Positions 24,912 through 32,586 of a DNA stretch of 64,000 nucleotides are shown here, piece after piece (position 1 is the stretch's first letter; the number at the start of each line of letters is the position of its first letter). The translations under genes were made by a program, and so were the position numbers. The notes under the pieces are model-generated. The model was not told where the DNA came from. It saw only the letters and a program-made list of their open reading frames with translations, and searched no databases. This DNA is from Rhodococcoides kyotonense. Lineage in GTDB: Bacteria > Actinomycetota > Actinomycetes > Mycobacteriales > Mycobacteriaceae. The stretch is from assembly GCF_900188125.1 (NCBI RefSeq), contig NZ_FZOW01000003.1:62001-126000 (forward strand). The letters run 5' to 3'.

Positions 24912-24938
24912 CCCCCTATGTATTTTCGTGCACATGCG
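24889..24938. repeat. 3'-end palindrome family, copy 3 (oxidoreductase / RidA convergent)
   Basis: A perfect 23-bp inverted repeat: arms 24889-24911 and 24916-24938, core GTGCACGAAAATACATAG, loop CCCC. The left arm contains the stop codon of the plus-strand gene. The RidA stop lies 10 bases beyond the right arm. Confidence 0.88.
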
Positions 24939-24948
24939 ACGAAGTCGC

Positions 24949-25404
24949 CTATACCTCGACGATCAGCTCGACCTCGACGGGAGCACCCAGCGGTAGCTCC
25001 GCGACGCCGACGGCAGACCGGGCATGCTTGCCCGCGTCACCGAAGATCTCGCCGATGATGTTCGACGACCCGTTGATCACACCGGGCTGCCCGGTGAACC
25101 CCGGCGCCGACGCGACGAAACCGACGACCTTGACGACTCGTTTGATCGCATCGACCCCGACGAGGGCGTCGATCGCGGCGAGCGCGTTGAGTGCGCACAC
25201 ACGAGCGGCCTCGGTGGCGTCCTCCGCGGACACCTCGGCGCCAACCTTGCCGGTCGCGGTCAGTTCCCCTGCCACGAGCGGCAACTGTCCCGACGTGTAG
25301 ACGAGCGAACCCGTCTGCACCGCTGGAATGTAGGCCGCGAGCGGAGGAACGACGGACGGAAGTTCGATTCCGAGTTCGGCCAGGCGCGTCGACCAGTCAG
25401 CCAT
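24949..25404 (-). CDS. RidA/YjgF-family protein (Rv3678c homologue)
   Basis: A 151-aa member of the RidA family, whose founding members deaminate reactive enamine/imine intermediates. It shows the subunit-interface motifs QTGSLVYTSGQLP (about 30-42) and a VGVAELPLGAPVEVE C-terminal strand. The RidA arginine usually found near the C-terminus (R in CxxR) is not evident, so it may belong to a divergent subfamily. The stop TAG is followed at once by the GCGAC/GTCGC mini-hairpin and palindrome copy 3. It is transcribed with the 55-aa gene upstream. Confidence 0.85.
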   Translation of the reverse strand: MADWSTRLAELGIELPSVVPPLAAYIPAVQTGSLVYTSGQLPLVAGELTATGKVGAEVSAEDATEAARVCALNALAAIDALVGVDAIKRVVKVVGFVASAPGFTGQPGVINGSSNIIGEIFGDAGKHARSAVGVAELPLGAPVEVELIVEV

Positions 25405-25407
25405 CCG

Positions 25408-25575
25408 TCAGCCCTTCGGGCGCTTGAAGTAGGCCACCAACGTGTCGCCGCCGTTGGGGCCGGACATGATGGTGACGAGCTCCCAGCCCTCGGCGCCGTA
25501 GTTGTCCAGGATCTGCTTCGTCGCATGAATCAGAACCGGTGCCGTGAAGTATTCCCAGGTGATCTTTTCGCTCAT
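25408..25575 (-). CDS. 55-aa DUF4177-like small protein
   Basis: A short gene starting MSEKITWEYFTAPV and ending AYFKRPKG, with the core DNYGAEGWELVTIM. The Tyr-Gly-x-x-GWELV pattern is typical of DUF4177 proteins of unknown function. It is three bases upstream of the RidA gene, on the same strand, in the place of the small M. tuberculosis gene Rv3678A. The ATG at 25575 is the only plausible start. Confidence 0.8.
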   Translation of the reverse strand: MSEKITWEYFTAPVLIHATKQILDNYGAEGWELVTIMSGPNGGDTLVAYFKRPKG

Positions 25576-25634
25576 GGGCTGAGCCTAGCTGCCGCTGGCG
25601 CCGCAGCGCAGTGCGCCTTAAGGTCCGATGCACC

Positions 25635-27002
25635 ATGGGCAAACTGGACATCAAGGACGCTGCGTTCCACTATCTGAGCGCAGACGGCGGGTCGACGGAC
25701 ATGTACGGGATCTACGTGTTCGACGCCCACCGAGGCGACCCTCCCACGTTCGACGGGATTCGAGCACATGTCGTCGCGCGACGGCCTCTCGTTCCCGCGT
25801 TGAACATCGCACTCCGGGAGGCTCCACTGAGAATGGACTTTCCGTCGTGGGTGCCCAGCGACAGCGCCACTGACGACCATCTGTCCGACCACGATCTCAC
25901 CGACGGATCGTGGGCCGAGTGCCAGCAGCGCGTGTCGGCGATCCTGGAAACCAGGCTCGACGCTCGGGTCCGGGCCTGGCACCTGCATGTCCTGCGGGGC
26001 GTCCTCGACGTGCCGATGGTCGACGGGGTCGCGACGGTCGCCGTGCTGCAGGTCAGTCACGCGATGACGGACGGTCTCGGTCTGACGCGAATCTCCAGCG
26101 CCCTCTTCGCACCAGAGGGGACCCCCTCCGACGCCCTGGGTGCACTGCTGCCCGGCCATACGCCGGCCGTGCGTCCGCGGCGCCCGTTACTCGCCGCGAC
26201 GGCAGCGGTCCTCGCCGCCCCGGTTCGCGTCGCGAAGTACGGAATTCGGATCAGAGCAGCTCGAAAAGCCTACTCGGCCAAACGGTCCGAGCTCGCTGCA
26301 CCGGTGCGTCCAGGCCGGGCGACGCGTCTGACGGCCGATCCGACGACCAGGCGAGCTGTCCATGTGGTTCCACTCCCTGCATCGGCATTGCGAGACAGAG
26401 GCATTCCGGTCACCGCGGTGGCCTTGGCTGCGGTCGGATCGACGACGGAGAAGTATCTGCGCGAACACGGTGACGAGGTCCCCACCGTCCTGAATGCCGC
26501 AGTGCCGATCGCTCTGAGTCCCGACACCGAGTGGTCGTCGGCCAATCGCGCTCTGTCCGGCGTCGTGAATCTGCATCCAGGCGAGTCGGATCTGCCGAAA
26601 CGCGCGCTCCTCATCGCGGAATCCGTTGCCTCCGAACGACGACGCGTCACGTCGAACGAGTTGCTCGCGATGGCTCGCGCGGAGGAGACGCTACCTGCAC
26701 CGGTCGTCCTTGCCGCACAACGTCTTCGGCAACGTAGAAAGACCGTTGCTCCCACGACCTTCTGGACCCACACGAACGTGGTCAGCGTGGATCGCGGGCG
26801 TGCACGACCGGTACTCGAACTGTGCGGTAGTCGTTTGGCATTCGGATCGGGTACCCCGATGCTGACGACGAATCGGCCGCTCGTGCATGGCTTTTTCGGC
26901 GGCGGGGACATCATCACCGTCGTCGTGCTTGCGTGCCCGGATGTGGTACCCGATCACGACCGCTACGTGGAACTGCTCGTCGAAACGATCCACGAGATGT
27001 GA
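25635..27002 (+). CDS. Wax-ester synthase/DGAT-like acyltransferase, paralogue 1 of 3
   Basis: A 455-aa protein of the WS/DGAT-like family, whose active members esterify diacylglycerol or fatty alcohols with acyl-CoA. The N-terminus GKLDIKDAAFHYL matches the family start. The catalytic motif HHxxxDG appears as SHAMTDG: the second, catalytic His (His142) and the Asp are present, the first His is Ser. A C-terminal segment (VPDHDRYVELLVE) matches the DUF1298 end. The substrate is unknown. It is the first of three adjacent paralogues, 12 and 28 bases apart, which M. tuberculosis lacks here. Confidence 0.75.
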   Translation: MGKLDIKDAAFHYLSADGGSTDMYGIYVFDAHRGDPPTFDGIRAHVVARRPLVPALNIALREAPLRMDFPSWVPSDSATDDHLSDHDLTDGSWAECQQRVSAILETRLDARVRAWHLHVLRGVLDVPMVDGVATVAVLQVSHAMTDGLGLTRISSALFAPEGTPSDALGALLPGHTPAVRPRRPLLAATAAVLAAPVRVAKYGIRIRAARKAYSAKRSELAAPVRPGRATRLTADPTTRRAVHVVPLPASALRDRGIPVTAVALAAVGSTTEKYLREHGDEVPTVLNAAVPIALSPDTEWSSANRALSGVVNLHPGESDLPKRALLIAESVASERRRVTSNELLAMARAEETLPAPVVLAAQRLRQRRKTVAPTTFWTHTNVVSVDRGRARPVLELCGSRLAFGSGTPMLTTNRPLVHGFFGGGDIITVVVLACPDVVPDHDRYVELLVETIHEM

Positions 27003-27014
27003 GAGAGTGCTCCC

Positions 27015-28376
27015 GTGAGCCGCCTCGACATCATCGACGCCTCGTTCCACTACTCCGGGGATGCCTCGCGCGACCAGTACGTGCTCGTCGCCTTCGCCGT
27101 GACCGGAGAGATGCCGACATTCGGGCAGATCTCCGATTTCATCTCTACTCGTGCCGCAGCGATTCCGGAACTCACGAAGCGAATCGTCGAAGTGCCCGGA
27201 AATCTGGATTTTCCCCGCTGGGTGCATGACGATGCGCCTGCGGCTTCGCATGTGTTCGAGATCTCGGATGCGCGTACCTGGAACGACTTTCGACGCGCCG
27301 TGGACCGACTCGTCACCGACCCCGTCGATGCCACCGAAGCGGCGTGGCGCGTCCATGTCGCCCGCGACGTGTCCGAGGTGCCCCAGACCTCCGGCACGTC
27401 CATTGTCGTCGTCTTCCAGGTGAGCCATGCAGTCGCGGACGGCCGCGGCGCATCGCAGTTGGCGCGCATGCTGTTCGCACCGACCCCCGACTCGACGGCC
27501 CGGGCACACGTCGGCACGGTGCGTTCCCTCGTTCCCGCTGCCGTCGGCTCCGCCCTCACGCTGCCGATTCGCACCGCGGCCGCTCGACTGGCCGCACGGA
27601 AAGCCCGTCGCGCATACGCTCACGAGCACGGTTTCGAGCCGCTGCAACGCGATTCGCATCGACCCGGCATCCGCGGCAACGCCGACCCGACGCCCTCACG
27701 CGTGTCGCACGTACACGTCTGTGCCCCAGGTCTTTTAACGCAGTCGACGCTGTCGGTGACGACCTTGGCACTGACGGCGGTGAGCCTCGCCACCGAACGC
27801 TACCTCGACGCCGTCGGCGACACGACGCCTGACACGTTGAATTCTCTTGTGCCGATGGCCGTTCCCGACGACTCACCGTGGAACGCCGTCAATCGCGTCG
27901 TCAACGGCGCCGTCGACCTGCACGTGACGACGCCCGATCTACGCGAACGAGCGCAGGCGATCCGCGCGTCTCTCCGCCGGACCCGCGCCGAGATGACCGA
28001 CCCACTGCTTCTTCGCTGGATCAGCGCAGAGAATCTCATACCGGCTCCGGTCTTCCTGGCGATGAAGAAACTGACTGCTCGACGCGTGCGGCCGAATCAC
28101 TCCGTGCCGGAGACAGTTCTGACGAACTCGACGGTGATCAGCGTGGACCGGGGTACAAAGGACCTCGAATTGTGCGGCGCGCCTGCGTTGTTCACTGCGG
28201 GGTTCCCGATGCTCGGGCCCGCTCGTTCGTTGACGCACGGGTTCTACGGACTCGGTGACACCATCTCGGTGTGCGTCGTCGCGTGCCCCGACACCTTTCC
28301 GGACCACGAACGCTACTCGGAGATCCTCGTGGCGGCCGTGACGGACGTAGCCGAGGCGACGGCCGGCCGAACCTGA
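27015..28376 (+). CDS. Wax-ester synthase/DGAT-like acyltransferase, paralogue 2 of 3
   Basis: A 453-aa paralogue beginning SRLDIIDASFHYSG. The motif is SHAVADG, keeping catalytic His138 and the Asp. The GTG start at 27015 has GAGAGAG upstream, partly overlapping the end of paralogue 1. The C-terminal FPDHERYSEIL block is shared with the other two. It is close enough in layout to have arisen by tandem duplication. A role in storage or envelope lipid esters is inferred from family only. Confidence 0.75.
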   Translation: MSRLDIIDASFHYSGDASRDQYVLVAFAVTGEMPTFGQISDFISTRAAAIPELTKRIVEVPGNLDFPRWVHDDAPAASHVFEISDARTWNDFRRAVDRLVTDPVDATEAAWRVHVARDVSEVPQTSGTSIVVVFQVSHAVADGRGASQLARMLFAPTPDSTARAHVGTVRSLVPAAVGSALTLPIRTAAARLAARKARRAYAHEHGFEPLQRDSHRPGIRGNADPTPSRVSHVHVCAPGLLTQSTLSVTTLALTAVSLATERYLDAVGDTTPDTLNSLVPMAVPDDSPWNAVNRVVNGAVDLHVTTPDLRERAQAIRASLRRTRAEMTDPLLLRWISAENLIPAPVFLAMKKLTARRVRPNHSVPETVLTNSTVISVDRGTKDLELCGAPALFTAGFPMLGPARSLTHGFYGLGDTISVCVVACPDTFPDHERYSEILVAAVTDVAEATAGRT

Positions 28377-28404
28377 CGCGCACTCCCGTGACAGTGTTCG
28401 GGGT

Positions 28405-29763
28405 GTGAGTCGTCTCGATCTTCTGGATGCTGCCTACCACTTCTTCGCTGCCGAGGACGGCTCGCGTGATCACTACACGATGGTCGTCTTCGACTCGCCC
28501 ATCGGCGACGCGCCTGCGGTGCGCGACATCGTCGACCACGTCCACGCTCGCGCGCGCAGCGTTCCGGAGCTGAACCGTCGAATCGCGCGAGTGCCGTTCG
28601 ACCTCGACTTTCCCCACTGGGTCGCCGACGACAGCGAATTCGACGCCCGGGTCGTCCGCCACGACATGTCCGGCCGCACGTGGGCCGACATGGAGGACCT
28701 GCTGGGCCAGTTGAAGGAGTCACCGCTGGACGCGGCCGAGCAGGCGTGGCGCCTGCACGTCGTACACGGTCTGGCCGATGCGCCGAGGACCGTCGGCGCG
28801 CCGACCGTCGTGATCGTGCAGGTCACGCATGCCTTGACGGCCGGTGTCGGCGCAGGTCAGCTCGCGCGAGCACTGTTCGCACCGCCCGAGCCGACGCCGG
28901 CATTGCCGGGTCACGGCGATCCGACGAGCACCCGCACGCTCAGCGCACGGGCCGTCGGCGCGGCATGTGCCCTGCCGGTGCGCACGATTCGTTACGTCGT
29001 CCTCGCCGCGCGAGCCCGCCGCGCATTTCGGCGCAGCCCAGAGGTCGGCATCGACGGCGTCCCCGTCGAGGCGGTTCGCGGAAACGACGATCCGACGCAG
29101 CGCCGGGTCGTCCATGTACTCACGTTCGACTCGGGCCTGCTAAGACGCCCTGGACTGTCGGTGACGACGCTCGGTCTCACCGCGCTCGGTCTCGCCAACG
29201 CCCGGTTTCTCGCGGAGTTCGGTGAGCAGATTCCGTCGACTTTCAACGCGCGGGTACCGATCGCGATGCCCGACGACGTCGACTGGCCTGCCGCGAACCG
29301 CGTCGTGACGACCGGTGTCGCCCTTTTCACCGACGAGCCCGACCTCCGACGTCGAGCCGAGTCGATCCGCGAGTCCCTCGCCGACGGCCGCCGACGCGCG
29401 ACCGGCGACACGCTGCTGCGCTGGGCGCGGGCCGAAAACCTGGTCCCCGCACCGCTGTTCCTCGCCGCACAACGACGTCGCCGGGCACGCCGCGTCCCGA
29501 CGGGCACGACGGTCGGCGCCAACACGATCATGGTCAGCGTCAACCACGGTCCGCGCGACCTCGAGGTCTGCGGCGCGCGGGCGGTGTTCTCCGGTGATTT
29601 TCCGATGCTCAGCGAGGGGCATTCGATCACCCACGGCTTCTACGGCCTCGGCGACGCGCTTTCGGTGTGCATCGTGGCGTGCCCCAACACCGTGCCCGAC
29701 CACGAGCGGTACGCCGAGATACTCGAGCAAGCGGTCATCGACGTCGCCGCGGCCACCGGCTGA
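28405..29763 (+). CDS. Wax-ester synthase/DGAT-like protein, paralogue 3, active-site Asp lost
   Basis: A 452-aa paralogue beginning SRLDLLDAAYHFF and ending VPDHERYAEILEQAVIDV. The active-site motif reads THALTAG. His142 is kept, but the structural or catalytic Asp of HHxxxDG is Ala146. The other two copies keep it, so this copy may be inactive, structural or changed in chemistry. The GTG start is 28 bases after paralogue 2. It is the last of the run, and a 48-base gap precedes the ArsA-like pair. Confidence 0.73.
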   Translation: MSRLDLLDAAYHFFAAEDGSRDHYTMVVFDSPIGDAPAVRDIVDHVHARARSVPELNRRIARVPFDLDFPHWVADDSEFDARVVRHDMSGRTWADMEDLLGQLKESPLDAAEQAWRLHVVHGLADAPRTVGAPTVVIVQVTHALTAGVGAGQLARALFAPPEPTPALPGHGDPTSTRTLSARAVGAACALPVRTIRYVVLAARARRAFRRSPEVGIDGVPVEAVRGNDDPTQRRVVHVLTFDSGLLRRPGLSVTTLGLTALGLANARFLAEFGEQIPSTFNARVPIAMPDDVDWPAANRVVTTGVALFTDEPDLRRRAESIRESLADGRRRATGDTLLRWARAENLVPAPLFLAAQRRRRARRVPTGTTVGANTIMVSVNHGPRDLEVCGARAVFSGDFPMLSEGHSITHGFYGLGDALSVCIVACPNTVPDHERYAEILEQAVIDVAAATG

Positions 29764-29811
29764 GGTGCGTTTCTGACGGGGCAGTCGGCGATTCGTCTAT
29801 ATGGTCGTGGT

Positions 29812-30819
29812 GTGGGTACTTCGAGTTTCGACGGTTGGCCGGACAAGGCCGCCGCGGCGCGACTTCATTTCGTCTCGGGCAAGGGCGGCACCGGAAAGTC
29901 GACGGTCGCTGCCGCGCTCGCGTTGGCGCTCGCAGCGGACGGCCGTCGTGTCCTGCTGGTGGAGGTCGAGGGCCGTCAGGGCATAGCCCAGCTGTTCGAC
30001 GTCCCGCCGCTGCCGCCGACCGAGACGCGCGTCGCATCCGCCGACGGCGGAGGTGAGGTCTACGCACTCGCCATCGACATCGAGACCGCGTTCCTCGAGT
30101 ATCTCGACATGTTCTACAACCTCGGTTTCGCCGGGCGCGCAATGCGCAAGATCGGCGCTATCGAGTTCGCGACGACGATCGCCCCTGGTCTGCGCGACGT
30201 GCTGCTCACCGGCAAGGTCAAGGAATGCGTCGTGCGCACCGACAAGGCGGGCAAACGCGCGTACGACGAGGTCGTCGTCGATTCCCCTCCGACGGGACGC
30301 ATCGGTAATTTCCTCGACGTCACCAAGGCGATGGCCGATCTCGCGAAGGGCGGACCGGTTCGCTCGCAGAGCGAGGGTGTCGTGCGACTGCTGCACTCCG
30401 CGGACACCGTCGTGCACCTCGTGACGCTGCTGGAGGCCCTGCCGGTGCAGGAGACCGCCGATGCCGTCCGTGAGCTGGAGGCTGCGGATCTGCGTCTCGG
30501 CACCGTCATCGTCAATCGCACCGAGCCGACATATCTGGCGTCGGACGCGCTTGCCGACGCGGCACACGGAACCGTCGACGCGGCAGCCGTCCGGATCGGA
30601 CTTGAGAAGACGGGGATCTCGCTGTCCGACGACGATTTCGCCGGGCTTCTGACCGAGACGATCGAGCACGCGTCGACGTTGGCCGCGCAGGTCGACAGCG
30701 CTGCGCAGTTGGACGAGTTGGATACGGCTCGACTGCACCTGCCGATGTTGGCCGACGGCGTCGACCTCGGTGGGTTGTACGAGTTGGCCGCAGAGCTCAG
30801 AGAGCAGGGTGTGAAATGA
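29812..30819 (+). CDS. ArsA/Get3-like ATPase, subunit 1 (Rv3679 homologue)
   Basis: A 335-aa cytosolic ATPase of the anion-transporting/Get3 class. The P-loop is the deviant [10 protein letters not shown] (about 23-32) with the signature lysine, and switch-like VVDSPPTG and LLVEVEG motifs follow. In M. tuberculosis Rv3679 and Rv3680 form a pair linked to tolerance of nitric oxide and toxic metabolites. There are no arsenite-binding cysteines of the classical ArsA type. The stop overlaps the second gene's start (ATGA). Confidence 0.88.
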   Translation: MGTSSFDGWPDKAAAARLHFVSGKGGTGKSTVAAALALALAADGRRVLLVEVEGRQGIAQLFDVPPLPPTETRVASADGGGEVYALAIDIETAFLEYLDMFYNLGFAGRAMRKIGAIEFATTIAPGLRDVLLTGKVKECVVRTDKAGKRAYDEVVVDSPPTGRIGNFLDVTKAMADLAKGGPVRSQSEGVVRLLHSADTVVHLVTLLEALPVQETADAVRELEAADLRLGTVIVNRTEPTYLASDALADAAHGTVDAAAVRIGLEKTGISLSDDDFAGLLTETIEHASTLAAQVDSAAQLDELDTARLHLPMLADGVDLGGLYELAAELREQGVK

Positions 30820-31970
30820 CGCGACCAGCTACGGGCGCCACGACCTCCAAGGCCGCGCCGATCCTGGACATCGAGAGGATCCTGCGGGACGAGGCGTCGC
30901 GCATCGTGGTGGTGTGTGGCGCAGGCGGCGTCGGGAAGACGACGACGGCAGCCTCCATGGCACTGCGGGCCGCCGAGCAGGGCCGCAGGGTCGTCGTACT
31001 GACGATCGATCCGGCGCGGCGTCTGGCGCAGGCTCTCGGCGTCGGCGAGTTGGACAATTCGCCTCAGCCGGTGACGCTGCCGGAGGGCGCGACGGGTGAG
31101 TTGCACGCGATGATGCTGAACATGCGTCGCACGTTCGACGAGATGGTGATCGAGCATTCGACGCCGGAGAAGGCCGAGCAGGTATTGGCCAACCCGTTCT
31201 ATCAAACGGTCGCGTCGTCGTTCTCCGGAACGCAGGAGTACATGGCGATGGAGAAGCTAGGCCAGCTCGCGGCCGACAAGACGTGGGATCTGATCGTCGT
31301 GGACACCCCGCCGTCGCGCAATGCTCTGGATTTTCTCGACGCGCCCCAACGACTGGGGTCGTTCCTCGACGGCCGGTTCATTCGGTTGTTGATGGCCCCC
31401 GGCCGTGGGTTGACGCGCATGGTGACGGGTGCGATGAGCTTGGCTCTACGCGGGGTGTCGACGGTGATCGGCAGCCAGATGCTCACGGATGCATCGGCTT
31501 TCGTGCAGTCACTGGATTCGATGTTCGGTGGATTCCGCGAACGTGCGACGCGCACCTATCAGCTACTGAGGGCGCCGGGGACCAGCTTCATCGTGGTCGC
31601 TGCGGCGGAGCCCGACGCGCTGCGCGAAGCAGCGTTCTTCGTGGACAGGCTCAGCGGTGAGGGGATGCCGCTGGCAGGCCTGGTGCTCAATCGAACGCAC
31701 CCGACCTTGTCGGCGCTGCCCGCAGATCATGCAGCGACGGCCGCGGATCAGCTGAGCGACCTGGACGAGGACTCGGCCGCGCTGACTGCGGCGATCCTGC
31801 GCATCCACGCCGCACGCGCGGTGACCGCGGCGCGGGAGCTACGCCTGCTGCGCCGATTCACCTCGGCGCACCCGAGAGTCCCGATCGTCGGCGTTCCGTC
31901 GCTGCCGTTCGAGGTGTCGGATCTGCACGCGCTTCGTGCCGTGGCCGATCAGTTGACCCGATCGGCCTGA
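30816..31970 (+). CDS. ArsA/Get3-like ATPase, subunit 2 (Rv3680 homologue)
   Basis: A 384-aa partner of the preceding gene. Its P-loop reads GAGGVGKTT, where the signature first lysine of this class (GKGG) is replaced by Ala. [13 protein letters not shown] and [13 protein letters not shown] follow. The pair is coupled by ATGA, which suggests a heteromer in which only one subunit has the full composite site. It is convergent with whiB4, 13 bases apart. Confidence 0.88.
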   Translation: MTRPATGATTSKAAPILDIERILRDEASRIVVVCGAGGVGKTTTAASMALRAAEQGRRVVVLTIDPARRLAQALGVGELDNSPQPVTLPEGATGELHAMMLNMRRTFDEMVIEHSTPEKAEQVLANPFYQTVASSFSGTQEYMAMEKLGQLAADKTWDLIVVDTPPSRNALDFLDAPQRLGSFLDGRFIRLLMAPGRGLTRMVTGAMSLALRGVSTVIGSQMLTDASAFVQSLDSMFGGFRERATRTYQLLRAPGTSFIVVAAAEPDALREAAFFVDRLSGEGMPLAGLVLNRTHPTLSALPADHAATAADQLSDLDEDSAALTAAILRIHAARAVTAARELRLLRRFTSAHPRVPIVGVPSLPFEVSDLHALRAVADQLTRSA

Positions 31971-31983
31971 CGCGGACGTCGGA

Positions 31984-32307
31984 TCAGATCGCGGCCTGTT
32001 GCTGACGCTGCGTTTCGAAGAAGTCGGCCCATGATTCGACTTCGGGGTGTTGTTTGAGCAATGCACGCCGTTGGCGTTCGGTCATCCCACCCCAGACGCC
32101 GAATTCCACTCGATTGTCCAGTGCGTCGGCTCCGCACTGCATCAGTACAGGACAATGCCTGCATATCGTCGCGGCCTTACGCTGCGCCGCCCCCCTGACG
32201 AAAAGCTGGTCAGGATCCGTGCCCGAACACCTAGCCTGCGACACCCACGCAATTCGAGCTTCTGCTTCTTCGACATCGAGCCGCGCCGGTGCTGTTGTCG
32301 TGTGCAT
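31984..32307 (-). CDS. whiB4: WhiB4-type iron-sulfur redox regulator
   Basis: A 107-aa Wbl protein. Cys27, Cys49, Cys52 and Cys58 (ARC...ICRHCPVLMQC) bind a [4Fe-4S] cluster. The GVWGG turn (about 69-73) is followed by a basic RQRRALLK segment for DNA or sigma-factor contact. In M. tuberculosis WhiB4 (Rv3681c) adjusts oxidative-stress responses and is next to ponA2, as here. The ATG at 32307 has AAGGGG nine bases upstream. The longer frame upstream has no ribosome site. Confidence 0.93.
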   Translation of the reverse strand: MHTTTAPARLDVEEAEARIAWVSQARCSGTDPDQLFVRGAAQRKAATICRHCPVLMQCGADALDNRVEFGVWGGMTERQRRALLKQHPEVESWADFFETQRQQQAAI

Positions 32308-32586
32308 TGCGGATACCCCTTTGCAATTCGAACGCCCTCGCTGGACATTCCACAAGCCCCTTTCACCGGCCACTTCACCCCTCGAAGCACACCGACCTGG
32401 GAGCTGCCCCACATTCATATACAAGTGTTATGTGAATCACACCGTGCTCATAATTTAGGTAAAGTCAGCGTCGAACGCAAGATGACAACGGCACTTTTCT
32501 GGTACGCGCGTCCCGACCAGGGCTTCCGCGACGGGCCGTCGGACTGCACCTGGGACCTGGGGCTCGACACACGTACTCTGTTCCAC
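32308..32586. promoter_or_regulatory. whiB4-ponA2 divergent control region
   Basis: A 279-bp gene-free stretch. CATAAT at 32449-32454 is a candidate plus-strand -10 (towards ponA2). A compact palindrome TGTGAATCACA lies at 32431-32441 just upstream. TACTCT at 32569-32574 is another -10 candidate, close to the ponA2 GTG. Confidence 0.35.

Noticed and set aside
32431..32441. TGTGAATCACA as a Crp site before ponA2
   Set aside because: The half-sites are separated by one base rather than six, so it does not fit the Crp consensus. Kept only as an unassigned palindrome.
32047..32586. 180-residue N-terminal extension of PonA2
   Set aside because: It overlaps the whiB4 gene on the other strand, and family similarity begins at the membrane anchor near GTG 32587.
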